Assembly: GCA_037367405.1 (NCBI GenBank)
Contig: JAZKJV010002622.1
Coordinates: forward strand, 62,001 to 126,000
Length of the DNA stretch: 64,000 nucleotides
DNA from: Ottelia alismoides
Taxonomy: Eukaryota; Streptophyta; Magnoliopsida; Alismatales; Hydrocharitaceae
Reading direction: 5' to 3'
The notes below the pieces were generated by a model. It ran no database searches. It had not been told where the DNA came from and saw nothing but the letters and a program-made list of their open reading frames with translations. Below are positions 46,384 through 59,452 of this stretch, one piece after another. Each line of letters begins with the position of its first letter. Position 1 is the stretch's first letter. Made by a program: the position numbers and the translations under genes.

Positions 46384-49300
46384 TGATAGAGTCGTGAATG
46401 GCCTTTGTTAGTTTATTGGAATTAATGTTAAAATTGTTTGTTGCAGTCAAGCAAACTCGGATTAACAAAAAATCACTAATTTAATTATTAGTCTAATTAA
46501 AGAGAGCAATCAATTTATTTTTTTACTTGGTAAGTCCAAGGTCAAACTCAGAGAGACCATTATCTCCTTAGGTTGATTTAAAGTAGATCTAGAATTTAGG
46601 TTTTCAAATATCTATTTTTTTAATTTTTAAATGCAATAAATGAGTGAAATGCAATTTTGGCAAACTTTACAGACTAAAATGAAATTTTCATTCAAATAGT
46701 GTCTGAATATTATGAAACCTGACCAGAATATGAAATGTGATAAAATTAAGCCACAATAATTTTTTTGGAATTTTTTGAAGCAAAAGGAATTAATTATGAA
46801 TTGAATACGAAGACAAGGTCATTTTGAGTTAATTAATTTTGATAAATACAAAACCAATTTATTTCCTAGAAATAAAATTATCCTAGTTGAGTTTAAGTGA
46901 AAGGAATCCAGGAAAATTATTAGATCTTAAAACTAATTTATCTATGACCTATTAAAAATTAATTATGTGAATCACCAATGAATTTATTGTGACCTCGTTA
47001 TGCGTACAAATGCAATGAAATTTGGGCACAATGTAGAACAAGCTAAAATCTACCTATTGTGATTTGTTTTGGGTTTTTTAGAGCAAGATTAATTTAATAT
47101 TAATTATAGATTACACAATGGGTAAAATATACCATTTTCCACAAAATAATTATAGTAAGTAATCCACAGGCATAAAAATGTAATCAATATCGACAATGAT
47201 TGAGCAAAAGTTATTCTACAGAATGCAATTTTTAAATGATAAAAAAGATGCCTAATGCAGGTTCAAATTAATGTGTAAACATAAGGGCCTAAATGCAATA
47301 TGGATTAGATAAGAAATAAAATAAAAATGCTCGCTGGACTTGTATGCAATTACCTAGGCCCTGAGGGGGTTATATGTAGTTTCTCCATTAGGGCATGTGT
47401 GTGGCACATGCCTGCTTGTTAAATGAGGGCTTCAATGTAAATGACAGATCTGCATGGGGTCTTCGTGTAAATTGCCAAAGGGGCATGTGCCTAGCACGTG
47501 GCCGCTGTTGGTGGGGGCCTTCTTGTGATTTATGGGTAGCACGGGGTTTATCCTGTAAATTATCCACTTGCACGTGTGCTGCACTTGCAGGAGTGGGAAC
47601 GTTGGATGAAGGGGTAAGGGTAGAGACATGACGCTCGAGAAGGGGTGGAGCGGGTCGGGCTTCGTACACCTCGACCGCGGAGGCGTGTAGGCTGATGTAG
47701 TCAATGCGCAGGGGTGACGGTGACCAACGACTGTGGGGAGGTCAGTGGACGAGCGACTCACTGGAGGGAGCGTTGTGGATAGCTCCCGTTGGTAGCAGAG
47801 AAGTGGCATGGTGGAGGGCAGCCTCCCCAGTCGATAAACGACGCGGGGCAGTTACGGGTTTGCAAGGGATCGGGTGAGGCATGCAGGAAGAGGGTGTGTC
47901 ATTGGTGTATGGGATTCTCGATGTGGCATGAACTCGAGGAGGTGTCGACGATAGCTGGAGGAGGCACTAGCTTCCGGCAGAGGCGCCGACCACACACGGC
48001 GGTGGTAGGCAATCTGTTAGAGATCGATGGGCAACTAGAGGCAGCACACAACAAAGGGTTGGAAGTAGACATTGTATCCTAGGAGATGGTGTACTGTGGA
48101 ACTGTGCTCCATAGTGTATGGTCTCGATGAAAAGCGGAGCACTGAGGTGGATGGAGATCGGGGAGGCAGAGGTCGAGGTAGTGACGATGGTCGATGTCTC
48201 TTTTCAAGAGTCAAGGTGGAAGGGACGTGATTGGTCTTGAAGGATATAAGAGGTGATAAATGAATCAGAGTCGAAGATGGAATTAGGTAAAGATCAAATG
48301 AAGAACTAGGGAAGGATTATGTAGCAGAGAAAGAAGAATGGGGATGCGGAATAGGAATAATGGTTTACCTGAGAGTTGCTTCGCCTGATGGAATCAAGAG
48401 CTCGAAGGAGCTCCTATCCCAAGGTTATCGCCTTGATCCGGGTTGGCTCAAGGTCATCGGAGAAGCTTGGTAGAAGCTCGATGGAGCTTTGCAAAAGGAA
48501 GTCGAACTCCCTGGATCTTGCTGAGACTCAGAACACAATCATCGTTGCTCGATTCTCGTCGTCGACGTTGTCACCGTCGATGTGGAAGGGTTGGATCACT
48601 CCTCTCCCTAGTGGCGGATGATGATCGAGGTAGGTGATGAAGGTGTTAAATAGGATGAGGGAGGAGTTGGGTCGCAGTCGTAGATCATGGAGATGGTGGT
48701 TGCACAATCATCGGGGATAGAAGGTGCGGTTGCATTGAAGGCGGGTTGACTGGGAGAGGGAGAAGACAGAGGCAAAGAGAGAAAGGTGGAGGAGATAGCA
48801 TGAGAGAAAGAGAGAGATAGGAAAGAATTGGTTAGATGCATGAGGTGTGGGAATTAGAGAGAAAGAAGCGGAGGAGAGAGAGTACGTGAGGGGGAGAGGT
48901 GGGGCGGCAAGTGGCTGCCCCAAGAGGCAGTACGTGTCGCTCCAAAAAAATTTAAAATTAAATATAATCAAAAATAAAAAAGAAATAGGGGGAAACCTCA
49001 GATCACAAATTTTCTTCATGAAAGTTGCTCATCTCGATGATAATTGCAACTTTCATGAAGGGACCAAGATCAAAAGATGTCATCTGTGCAAAATGATATT
49101 TTTGGTGTCACTCTATGTGAATAGAACACCTTGATTTTGGGATTTTATAAATATTTATGATTTTTAATTAAGATAAAAATCGAGAAAAAATACAATAAAA
49201 TAAAGGACACATATTTACACATTGCTCTATTTTTTTGATTTTTAATAAATAGAAAAAAGAGAATAAAATAAAGTAGAAAACATGAGATATTTGTACATAC

Positions 49301-49570
49301 GCACAATGAACATTCATACTCGGTCAATTTCTTTGATTTAAATTTTATTTTGGGTTTGTATTTTTGTGAATTTTAATACAACTTTCATCAAAGAATATAA
49401 ATGAAAAAGAAATAAAATAAAAAGGATTATGTATGTACATAAAATATCAGGTCAAAAACCATTAAAGTGCATGAATAGTAAATATCAAGAATAAATGATG
49501 AAATACAGCTAATTACTCGAGAACGAAGCTCTATATTCAACTTTTAGAGTGATGAATCATGGATTCATAA
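46384..49570 (-). repeat. Ath-G 5' LTR (family B-like, 3187 bp, minus strand)
   Basis: On the minus strand it begins with a mutated terminus (TTATGAATCCATGATTC) and ends CACGACTCTATCA, followed by the decayed tRNA-Asp primer site. It is related to 30185-33680 and 59453-64000. G-box-like modules occur at 47391-47600 (e.g. CATGTGTGTGGCACATG). GC-rich open frames at 47389-48840 are not conserved with sister LTRs and are not called genes. Its upstream edge (49571) abuts Ath-F RT. Confidence 0.88.
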
Positions 49571-50480
49571 GATCCTTTAGCTGATTGAAAGAGAGGAGAA
49601 CATGCTGATCGACATTAAACTTGGTCTCCTTGCACAATAATTCAGTTAGAAGTTGGGGAATGCGACTAAAATCTTTGATGAATCATCTGTAGAAACCCAC
49701 TCACCCCAGGAATGACCTCACATTTATGACATTCTGAGGTGTCTCTAGATTGGCGATCACATCCAACTTTGTTGGGTCGACTTCCATACCACACTTGGAA
49801 ACAACGTGGCCTAGCACAATCCCTTTAGTGACCATGAAGTGGTTCTTTTCCCAAGATAGTATGAGATTGACTTCTTAGCCTTTCTGAGGTACTCTAACTA
49901 GGTGCTGAAGATAAGAATCAAAGTTGTCACCATAGACGAAGAAGTCGTTCACAAACACCTCGAGAAAACTACCAGCCATATCGGCGAAGACTGCAAGCAT
50001 GCACCTATGGAATGTGGCAGGTGCATTGCACAAACGAAAGGGCATTCTCCTGAAAGCGTATGTACCGAACGGGCAAGTGAAGGTAGTCTTCTCTTGGTCC
50101 TCTTGGGCGACTACCACTTGGTTATACCCGGAATACCCATCCAAAAAAGCAAAAGAACTTTCCAGCCAATCTTTCCAGAACTTGATTAATGAATGATAAG
50201 GGGAAGTAGTCCTTCTTCATTGCAACATTGAGGGAACGATAGTCAACACACACATGTCAGGATGTTGAAACCCAAGTTGAAATCTTCTCTCCTCTTTCAT
50301 GGTAACCTCTGTGAGCCTAGATTTCTTTGTAACTACATGCAAGGGGATCACCCATTTTAAGTTGGAGATGGGGTAAATAAACCTTACTTCACACCATTTC
50401 GTGATCTCCTTCATGACGACATCCCACAGGTTAGGATTTAGTCTCCTCTGAAATTCTCGGGATGACTTATCATTATCTTC
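49571..50480 (-). pseudogene. pol: Ath-F reverse transcriptase fragment
   Basis: Minus-strand Athila RT. MDGYSGYNQVVVAQEDQEK and FTCPFGTYAFRRMPFRLCN at 49875-50144 are well preserved. The catalytic motif reads FVND instead of FMDD (49944-49955), so one catalytic Asp is replaced by Asn. The finger part KEITKWCEVRFIYPISNLKW lies at 50217-50414 in another frame. It ends at 49571 where Ath-G is inserted; the rest of pol is not in the window. Confidence 0.88.
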
Positions 50481-51620
50481 CAGATAGATGTGGTGTGTAC
50501 ATAGGGAAGAATTTATCCCTTAGAGGTTTGATATATGCCAACCAAGTGCCTTGCAATTTTTCTCTTGAACCTCAAGCAATCAAGATTTCTGATCTAGGTT
50601 TAGCCTGGTGCTGATGGTGACCGGATACATATTTCCTGCACCCATAAGGAAAGCATACTTGAGGCATGCTGTAAGTGGATTTAATTCAGTTCTGATCCAG
50701 CCTGCTTCTCGGTTACTTCTGAAAGCGAGATGGTGGGTGGATGATTAGCCACGATTTTGGAAGTGTTGCTTACCTCCATTACGAATGCTTCTATTTATAA
50801 TGTGCTAAATAAATCATCAATGAAATCCTCATGTTTGGTATGGCATGAATTTTCTTCCTCAAAGAGGTCCATCTATATGTAAGAATCTGTTTCCCAATCA
50901 ACATCAGAGCATATAAAGATTGTGTTTTCCATGTCCTCCTCTTGAGAGAGTATTTTCTAAATCCATGTGTCATTCAAAGAGAATTCTATGTCTCTGATAT
51001 CTGCAATGAAGTCACAGTTCACTTCAGACGATTCTGCTTGACCTTGATTAGACACAACTTTGGCTTCACTAACCATGTCCATTGTTACTTTATTGCTGCT
51101 CGAGCAGAACGTGATCTTACCAATCCTATAGTCAACCATGGCCAATAATAGTAGGGGTCAGAAGTAATGGTGCATGGGAGTCCATATCAAGGACCACAAA
51201 GTCAATAGGAAACTGCATGTCCTGCACCAATACAACAACATCCTCCAATAAACCTCGTGGTTACTTGATTGATCCATCAGCGAACTATAGGATCATGCAT
51301 GGTGTCTTAACCGATCCCAACCCAAATACTATGAGTAATGAGGCATGCATAAGGTTGATTGAAGAGCCATTGTCAAGCAAAGTTCACTCGAAGACTTGGT
51401 TAAAAATCTCGAATATGATCCGAGGTGCTCTTTTGTCAGGCTTCTTCTTTGGGAGATTGATGATGGCTGCAACTGTAGCCATGGTAAGGATGTGCTTCTC
51501 TACTCTGTTACATCTGTTATTGCGGTTTGGATGATGCTTGCTCATGCATGTTCTTTCAAGTCCTTATTTACAACGTGTATATATTCCATGGCTTTCAACA
51601 TGGGAATTTCAATAGTTTTC
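50480..51620 (-). pseudogene. Ath-F linker and aspartic protease remnant
   Basis: On the minus strand the protease active site LLDNGSSINLMHAS is intact (DNGSS at 51360-51374), followed by GLGSVKTPCMIL and FADGSIK, with stops between them. The linker (50480-51170) is heavily broken. Gene order matches Ath-B and Ath-G, confirming an Athila element in minus orientation. Confidence 0.82.
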
Positions 51621-51689
51621 AAGAATATTCACAACATTTGGATCAGATAATACATTTTTTTGTTTTGTAATTTTTTTATATTTTTCTAT

Positions 51690-52420
51690 TGATCTAGAAA
51701 AAGGACATGTACAGAGTTGAAATCAGAAATATTGTTCTTATTTACATGAATATCCATGTCTCTTCCTTCTTCTTCCTCCTCACCTGAACCTGTAGCAGAT
51801 ATGGCTGATGTAGAAGACAATGATTCACCAGATAAAGCTTTATTCTTCCCTCTGATGGTAGTAGACAGATAGAAGGTCATACTGCTCCTGAGAGTGGCAA
51901 AATTAGACACAAAAAAAACCACAATCATTTGACTCTACATGCACAGACATGAGTTTACATTCTACCTGCTCTATGAGCTTAAAGTTATTAGGGTTTAATT
52001 TGACCTACGATGGGATTGGAGTTTCTGTGGTTGTCAGGTCATCCATATTCTGAGTGATCTCTTCTAGGCCCTTTACTAACTCGACCAGACAATTGAGGCT
52101 TGAGTTCGCAAGAACCACCTCGGAAGGTTCAACGTGCGAACCACACTATATTTGATGATGTGAAGGCTGAGAAGGATGTTGTTGATACTATTGATGAGGT
52201 AGAAGAAGCCGATATTGATGTTGGTAGTGAGGAGGAGGATACTGTTATAGAGGTTTAGTCGCGTACTAATTGTATAGCTGGTGCTGTCAGTATGGGGATT
52301 GTAGGTCCTACTGAGTCTATCTCTAATTGTTAAGGAATTGTGGAGACTGGTGGTATTGGGACTGCGGGAGAAACTAGAAAAATCTCCCTCCTTAATGCTA
52401 AGGGAAAGGATGTGAATTTA
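51690..52420 (-). pseudogene. Ath-F gag C-terminal remnant
   Basis: Minus-strand low-complexity sequence resembling the repetitive C-terminal part of Ath-G gag (36629-36860): runs of GAT/GTT/GAG triplets on the plus strand at about 52150-52260. The capsid domain and start are missing; plus-strand Ath-D sequence begins near 52430. The identification rests on position and composition, so it is tentative. Confidence 0.5.
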
Positions 52421-52429
52421 CAGGATGGC

Positions 52430-53068
52430 CCTACTGAGGTCCGCCTAGACGGGCCAGGTGTGTGTCGTTCGACCAATCTCGTCTAGAGTGTATATACAAG
52501 TAAAAACAAATAATAAGAGCTTCATAGTCAATTTTTGTAAGCTTGCAGCGGATGGCTTGGCTACACTGGTCATGCATCCAAGGATAGGTAGCTACATTGG
52601 TTACCGTCCATTCTCTTCTCCATCCCCTCTTCATGAGCTGGTGTACTTGAACTTAGAAGGGAATATCCCCGCTCCTCAAGGAAAGAGTTGCTAGACCGGG
52701 GGCTAGAGTTACCTTATTGAGAGAGGTTGTTTCTTGCTACTTTTGAGATGAGGAGCTATATTTCACTTACACCATACAAGTAAATATTCATAGTCATAAG
52801 AATTGGTGTATGTAGACTTGTTCTGATCTGACTATTGAGGATACTTGAATAGGGTCTTGTGTAACTTAGAGGCTGTTAGGTTTTTAAATCCATTTCCCAT
52901 TAAGGTTTCGCCACACTAATAATCCAAAGGTCTGACCGAGCTCTATACTCCAATTTTATGAAGATAAGTTTAAAAGTAAATATTTTTTAATTTCGTTCCT
53001 TTTTCTTTTCTTTATTTTTGTTTTCACTTATTTTCCAAATAAGTGTTTGCTAAGGGACTACCAAAGGT
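52430..53068 (+). other. Ath-D post-pol region (3' end only)
   Basis: Plus-strand 3' region of an Athila element, recognised by the shared block CTTAGAAGGGAATATCCCC then GCTCCTCAAGGAAAGAG (52652-52688) and by the AAGTGTTTGCTAAGGGACTA lead-in to the polypurine tract, as in Ath-A and Ath-C. Its own pol is absent: the sequence to the left belongs to minus-strand Ath-F. Confidence 0.8.
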
Positions 53069-54980
53069 AAAATATAGGGGAATGATGAATCAACGATTCA
53101 TCGCTTTTATTCTTTTATTTTAGCTTTATTTCCTTAGTCAAATACATGTAAATACACACTAATTTCATGAAATTAGCATTTTGCATGCATTTGTTAAATA
53201 TGCATTTTTAACACTTTTTATATTCAAAATAAAAGAATAAAGAAGAAAGAAGATGAAAAGAAAAGGAAACGAAAAAATAATGAAGGATGTATTTCTGAAA
53301 TAATTGTAGATCGACTCGAACCTCGAGAGAAGGCCAAGACTTGACCTGATCGACCAGAAATAAAGAAGGGGAGATAGGGTCTTTAATCCAAAAGTTCAAA
53401 AATAATTTATAAATTTATTCTTTGTATATTTTTTACAAAACTTACACTATTTTATTTGTATATAAATTGATCTCAAATTGAATATTTTTCCAAACAGAAA
53501 GTGTAAATAAAAATGATTTGTAAATAATAAAAATAAATACAAAGTAAAATCATGTATAGTGTAAAAGTATCCACACTCAGAAAAAGCCATAAAGCGATAA
53601 TTGAAAGATCTATTCTGGCTCCATACGAACTCAAATTTAATCAAACTCACTTCCATTGTACTATAAATTTTATTATCTTTAAAATGGCTATTTCATAATT
53701 TTTGGAGTTACGGTTGCAAAGTTGGTTTTTTGGGGTGTTTTTTTACAATTTCACCATTTATTTATTGTATATATTTATTAATATTTATTCTTATACATAA
53801 AGTAAACAATTATGAATATTTTTCTTCATTATTGAAATAAAAATAAAAATAAAATTTTTAAAAAAATTATTTAAAAATAGTTTCCTTATTTGCACATGTG
53901 TATATTGTACTATATGTATATATTACTTATATATAACTAATTTTCTTATATAAAAAATCACCAATAAAATAGTGTCTAATATTAATTATTTAAATTAGTA
54001 TAATTACGAAAATTTGAATATTTAATTTAATTTATTTGTTTGATTTGAAAACCTACCATGTATATAAGATTTGATTTTATACCTCAAATAACCACCATTA
54101 AGGTTGCTAATTAAATATTATAAATTAATTATTTAATTATTTTATTTAATTATGAATTTCCTTTTTAATTAATTATATTTATTTAATTAACCACTAAATA
54201 GATTCCATATTTATACTTGTTTCCTTTTTGATTTTTCTTCTTATTTTTATTGAGGTCCTCCTCCCTCATTTGCTCTTGATCAATCTTTGGCGGAGAGGAG
54301 CCCGATCTCCAAGAGATTCTTGACGCAGAAGATTGCCTAACCTTCGAGTAGTTCGGTGATATCGAGTCGGTCCTCGTCGAGGCCATCACGGCGTATCCGA
54401 TCCCAAGGTAAGATCCACTTTATTTTTCACATTTTATAGATAATTATTATATTTAATTTGTGCTTCTATCCATGCTTAAATTTTATATCTCAATTTCCAA
54501 AAATATCCATTCTAATTTAATTTCGTAATCCAATCTGACATCGATTTCCACATTGTCTTCTCAATCCATCCACGTTCACATTCTACCTCACACGATCTTT
54601 CACCTTTGATCATGCACGGTGACTGTAGACACGAATTGGATTCATCATTTTTCGCTGGATCCCTGTTCAAGTATTCTGTTTCGTTTTTCTTAATCGAGAT
54701 GTCGTGCTCGTATCCTCTTTTGTTTACAAAAAAATAAAAAAATAATAAAAAAACTATATAGTTTTTTATCTATATAATATCTGTTTGCAGAAAAAAAATA
54801 AAAACGAAATAAAATATATGTACATTTAACAACTGTCTGTAGGATAAAAAGACAAAACTAAAAAAAAGTTGAAAAAAAGAAAGGATGCATCCTACTCTGC
54901 GTTTCATGCACTCGTCCACTCTCTAGCCGCATGGCCACGCCCACCTCTTGCGCGAGCCACCGAGCTCCGCCGACAGTTGT
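53069..54980 (+). repeat. Ath-D polypurine tract and 3' LTR, left part (family D)
   Basis: AAAATATAGGGGAA (53069-53082) is followed by TGATGAATCAACGATTCATC at 53083, the LTR start. It is A+T-rich to about 54230. Then comes a GC-richer part with the donor-like CCCAAGGTAAGATCC at about 54400. The LTR is cut at 54980 by the minus-strand Ath-C insertion, so its right part should lie beyond the window. Confidence 0.82.
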
Positions 54981-57900
54981 TAATGACTGGCCAAGGAAAC
55001 TCAGGTTAAGTAATCTCTATGGGTCGTTGCAACCCGAATCGTAAGGCTCTGTCAACGAGAAAATCAAGTGCACAAGTAAGATAATCACAAGCACAAAATC
55101 CAATGTAAGCAGTCTCCACTATTTATTTAACCTGGTATGGCGACCAAGGTCGAACACAAGGAGCACAGAAATGCATGATGCAGTTGAGATCAGCACACTA
55201 AATACATTATTTATTTAATTTTTATTTTTGTAAATATTTATATTTTTCAAAATAGAAAACAAACATACAAGGCAATACGAAAGCTAAGGGACAAGGAAGC
55301 CTTCACAATTATTATTAATACTAAAAACACACAAATATCAGAAATAAAAATGTTTTTATATTTTTCAAATATGCAGATGTTTTTGGTAATTTTATGGCAT
55401 TTTTCTGATTTTTAGATGATTTTATAAAAATGAAACAAGCATAAAACAACAAGGCAATGTACAACCTAGACTATAGGGCAAGTTTAAAATATCAAAAGTG
55501 CCCAATTGTCGTGGTCGTAATTTTTAAGATCAAGTAGATAAAAATACCTAACTACAACAACTGAAATATCATTTTTTTATGATTTTTTTCAGAATTTTTA
55601 ATGATTTTTATAAGATTTTCAGTCTTTTGTGTTTTTTAGGGTTTGTATAAAAGATAATGCAACAAAAATAATATTGAAGTAAGAACACACTAAAAATAAG
55701 CACATGAATTTTTAGAGGATTTTTTAGAGTATTTATATATTTTTATAAAATAGACAGACATGTTTTTAAGGGTTTTTGATTTTTATAAAATATCAAATAA
55801 AATTAAATCGAGCTATAAAAATTACCAAAAATATTACACATTAACAGGAGCTAATGGTAATTTTTGTGGAATTTTTGGAGTTGATTTAATTATTATTTGA
55901 TTAGAATTAAGAGACACAAGTTGTAGGGACCTAATCGTAATTATTCTAACGTTTCCACACTAAACATTAACGCGTACAAAAAATCTAGGGGTCTAGTGCA
56001 AAAAATCCACGAAATAAATGTACATGCTCAAATCACCATGCATAAGGGACATAAATGCAAAAACAGGAAATACTCCATTCAAATCATAACCATCAGAAAC
56101 TGTAGGACGGTTCTTGCAAAAACACCACAAAAGCACGTGAGCATGCACGTATATCCAGACTCGAAGGACTAAAGTGCAAATACTGGAAATCTAAAGGATT
56201 GATGTGCAAAAAGTTTAAACTACAACATTATTTAATAGACTAAAAAGTAAAGCATAAAAATTACAGGGAAGCAAGTGTAAAATACACTCGTAGGGCACGT
56301 ATAGAGCATGTGGGGGACACGTGGCGTGCTATGATAATGACGGTTGATGATGGCTTTGATCTGCACGACTGATGATCTAATGGTGGAGGCATGTGGAGCA
56401 GGTGTACGTGAGAGAGATGGCATCTGTAGGGATCATACGGTGCAGGGGATGTTGGTCTGGATGGCCGTTAATCGTGCATCTAACGCGTCTGACAAAAGGG
56501 GGTGATGAATGACTGTGATGAAACATGGAGAGGCCATGCCTGATCAATGGTGGCTCCCAGAAGAACTCGTTGAGGGCGACCTTCAACCAAGTGAGGATGA
56601 AGATCCAGCACTTGGATGGAGGTGCTGAAGAGATCAACACGGTCGTATAGGTACTCCACGTCTGGTGGGCGTGTCCGAGGACAGTGCCAACGGTCGGATG
56701 ATCGGGGTGGGGTGGCTCCTCCTATAGCTACTTTGCCTGAACAGTTGGGCTTCCTGATGGATCTATCCTCACGCACGGGTGCCTGCAAAGAGTGGAGAAG
56801 ACTCGGGACGAAGCTCCGATCCTAATTATTGGAGAAAAAATAGAAAGAAGCAAAGGGGAGTGGGATTTGATCTCTGATGAAGGTGGTAGAGGAGATCTAG
56901 GCCTCAATCTCAACCTAACGATCGAGCCTAAGGGTGATCAGATTGCGGAGGAAGGGTGAGCGTGCATCGAGGGTTCGATCGATAAGGGTATGATGATGAG
57001 ATGGGGCTCCAATGACCGGAGCTGGGCGGAGAAAGCTATGGTGGTGCAAAATGGAAGAACGTATCAAATGGACGAAAGGAAGCGGAATGGTGGATACCTA
57101 AAGTTCGAAATGAACTCTGGAGTTTCAGGTGAAGGTGGAGAGCGAGGATATGGCCTCGACCTAGCTGTGGAAGGCTGGGAGGCTAGTCGCGGTGGTGCAC
57201 GCTAGCCACGAGGCTGCGCTACGCTCCTGACCACCACACTCCGCTCCGAGGGCTCCTCTGGTAGTTGTCACTCAACCTGAGGTCGTTGGGGGTGGAAGAA
57301 GAGGTGAGGAACGAGCAGAGCTGCAGTGGAGGCAGAAGAGACAATTTATAGGATTCCCAGGGGCTGGAAGACTTGGGCAAAAGAACTCAACCCTAGGAAG
57401 ATCTATGCCTTCCTAGGGATCCGCGAAGGTCGTGGATCCAATGAGAGGCCACATGAGACGAATCAGGGCGAGGGGTTGCATGATCTGACTGGGAAAATTG
57501 GGAGAAATTGACCTGGCAAATAGGGACGGGTCGGGTAAAGCCTGGAAGAAGGCATTGACCCGAGTCAATAAAATGACCTAGACCAATCAGAAAATTCGAG
57601 TGTACAAAATATTTTCAAATTCAATAAAAATAATAAATGATTTTAAATCAAAAAGTTTTCAAAATAAGAAATGTTTGTACAAGGGAGAGATGATTTTATT
57701 TTAATTCTTATTTTATTTTTTTGATTTTTATTTTATTTTATTTTATATTTAGGAAAGAATACAAGGAGGTAAAAAAAATAAATTATATAAGTGATATGTA
57801 TAATATAGAGTAGGCCCTATCTCTCTCTACTTATTTTATTTGGCGATCAGGTCAAAGCTTGACCTTCTCTTGAGGTTTGGGTCACTCTGTATTTATTCTA

Positions 57901-58083
57901 AATACCTCCTTTCTTTTTCTTGTTCTTTATTATTTTATTTTTGCACAAATACATGCTAAATATATACAGTTAACATATTCTTGCCAAATGCTAACTTATT
58001 GTATTTGCACCTATCTACATGATGCTTTGTCAAGATAAATAGCTAAAATAAAAGAATAAAGAGTGAGAATCAGGGATCCATCA
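54981..58083 (-). repeat. Ath-C 3' LTR (family C, 3103 bp, minus strand)
   Basis: On the minus strand it starts TGATGGATCCCTGATTCTCAC and ends GGCCAGTCATTA. It is homologous to the plus-strand solo LTR at 39126-42529. Candidate TATA is TATAAA at 57350-57345 (minus). Acceptor-like TTTGCAGGC is near 56783. G-box-like pairs and GGACTAAAGTGCAAAT modules lie at 56120-56330. The polypurine tract next to it at 58084 shows it is a 3' LTR. Confidence 0.9.
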
Positions 58084-58100
58084 CCCCCCATACTTTACCT
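58084..58100 (-). other. Ath-C polypurine tract
   Basis: The minus strand reads AGGTAAAGTATGGGGGG directly before the LTR start, matching the tracts of Ath-A, Ath-B and Ath-D. Confidence 0.88.
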
Positions 58101-59452
58101 TTGCTAGTCCCTTAGCAAACACTTATTTGAAAAAGAAGTAAAAAGAGAAGGAAAAGAAAACGAAGGAGAATCGACGTTGATTATTAAACTTGTATTTATT
58201 AAATTAAAGTATGGAGCTCAGTCAGATATTTGGATTATTAGTTTGTCGGGACCTTTTTTGGACCTAGGTTTAAGACTCAACAGCCTCTAAGTTCCACCAA
58301 TCTATGGTTAAGACTCCTCAATAATCCAGATCAGAACAAGTCTACATACACAAACTCTAATGACCATGAATCATTTCTTGTACGTTGTGAGTGATATGTA
58401 GCTCCCTACCTAAGAAATGACAAAGAAACATCCCCCCTCAATAAGGTAACTCTAATGCCCTAGTCCAGCAGCTCTTTCCTCGAGGAGCGGGGTATTCCCT
58501 TCTAAGTTGAAGTTCAACCAGCTCAGGAAGAGGGGGAAAGAAGAGAATGGACCATGACCAGTGTAGCCATGTATCCTTGGACGCCTAACCAGTGTAGCTA
58601 AGTCTCCCACTGCAAGCTTCATGAGATGAGAAGGTGTAACATAAGCTTTGCTTTATTTGACTATATATATTCCGGCAGGTATTTTATTTTCTATCAGACC
58701 CTCCACTTTTTTTGGAGTTTTTCTTTCTTTTGCACACTTTTTTTATGTGCATATATACATCATATCTACATAATGCAACATATATACATAAGGACTTTTT
58801 CCTCTTGAGCCAGTAGACTATCCCTCTTTTGAAGCATTATTGCAACCCACAACTCTTGTCTTTAGACCTCAACACCATCATATCAAGTTGAGGCACACTT
58901 CCTTCCCTAAAGGAAGATGAGAGGTTCCGCCCAGAAGTACTACCCTCGTATGCTACCCCAAGCCAAAGGAAACTGCCTCCTTTCCACCTCATCCGTAGAG
59001 AGCTATGTGCAAGGTGTTGGTGCAAGTAATGCCATTGTCTGTGAGAGTCATGTGTGCATTGTTAAGTGTTTTACTTAGGCTCATCAAGATGACATGTGAT
59101 CATATCCTAGGGGTCTCAAATAATTAAGTCACCAATGGACCTGAGAAGTCTTAACCCCAAATCCTATAAGGTTCCTCTTAGAATTAGGTGGATTAAGGTC
59201 TTAACCAAGCTCCATTTTCCAATTTAATTTCAGGCTTGTTTAAATGTCAACTATGATTCAGAAGAATATACAAATATTTACAAAGATCTTTTTATGAAAA
59301 GTTTTTGAAAATTGTGCAAAATTTTTGAAAATGTTTGAATGTATGCATGAATGTAGAAGTTTTGCAAATTATTTACAAACATTTACACAAGGGTTTTTGC
59401 AAACTTTGATTTTTCAAACATATTTCAAAAATTTTGTACTATATTAAAGAGC
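58101..59452 (-). other. Ath-C post-pol region
   Basis: Closely parallels Ath-A: GGGACTAGCAAAGGTAAAG lead-in, the CTCCTCGAGGAAAGAG block (minus strand, about 58471-58486), the block matching the joined 10736/21107 site, then the TTTGTAAA-rich stretch up to about 59452, where similarity to Ath-A 10390 ends. The antisense frame at 58626-58808 (plus strand) resembles the hydrophobic N-terminus of the Ath-A antisense frame. Confidence 0.82.
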
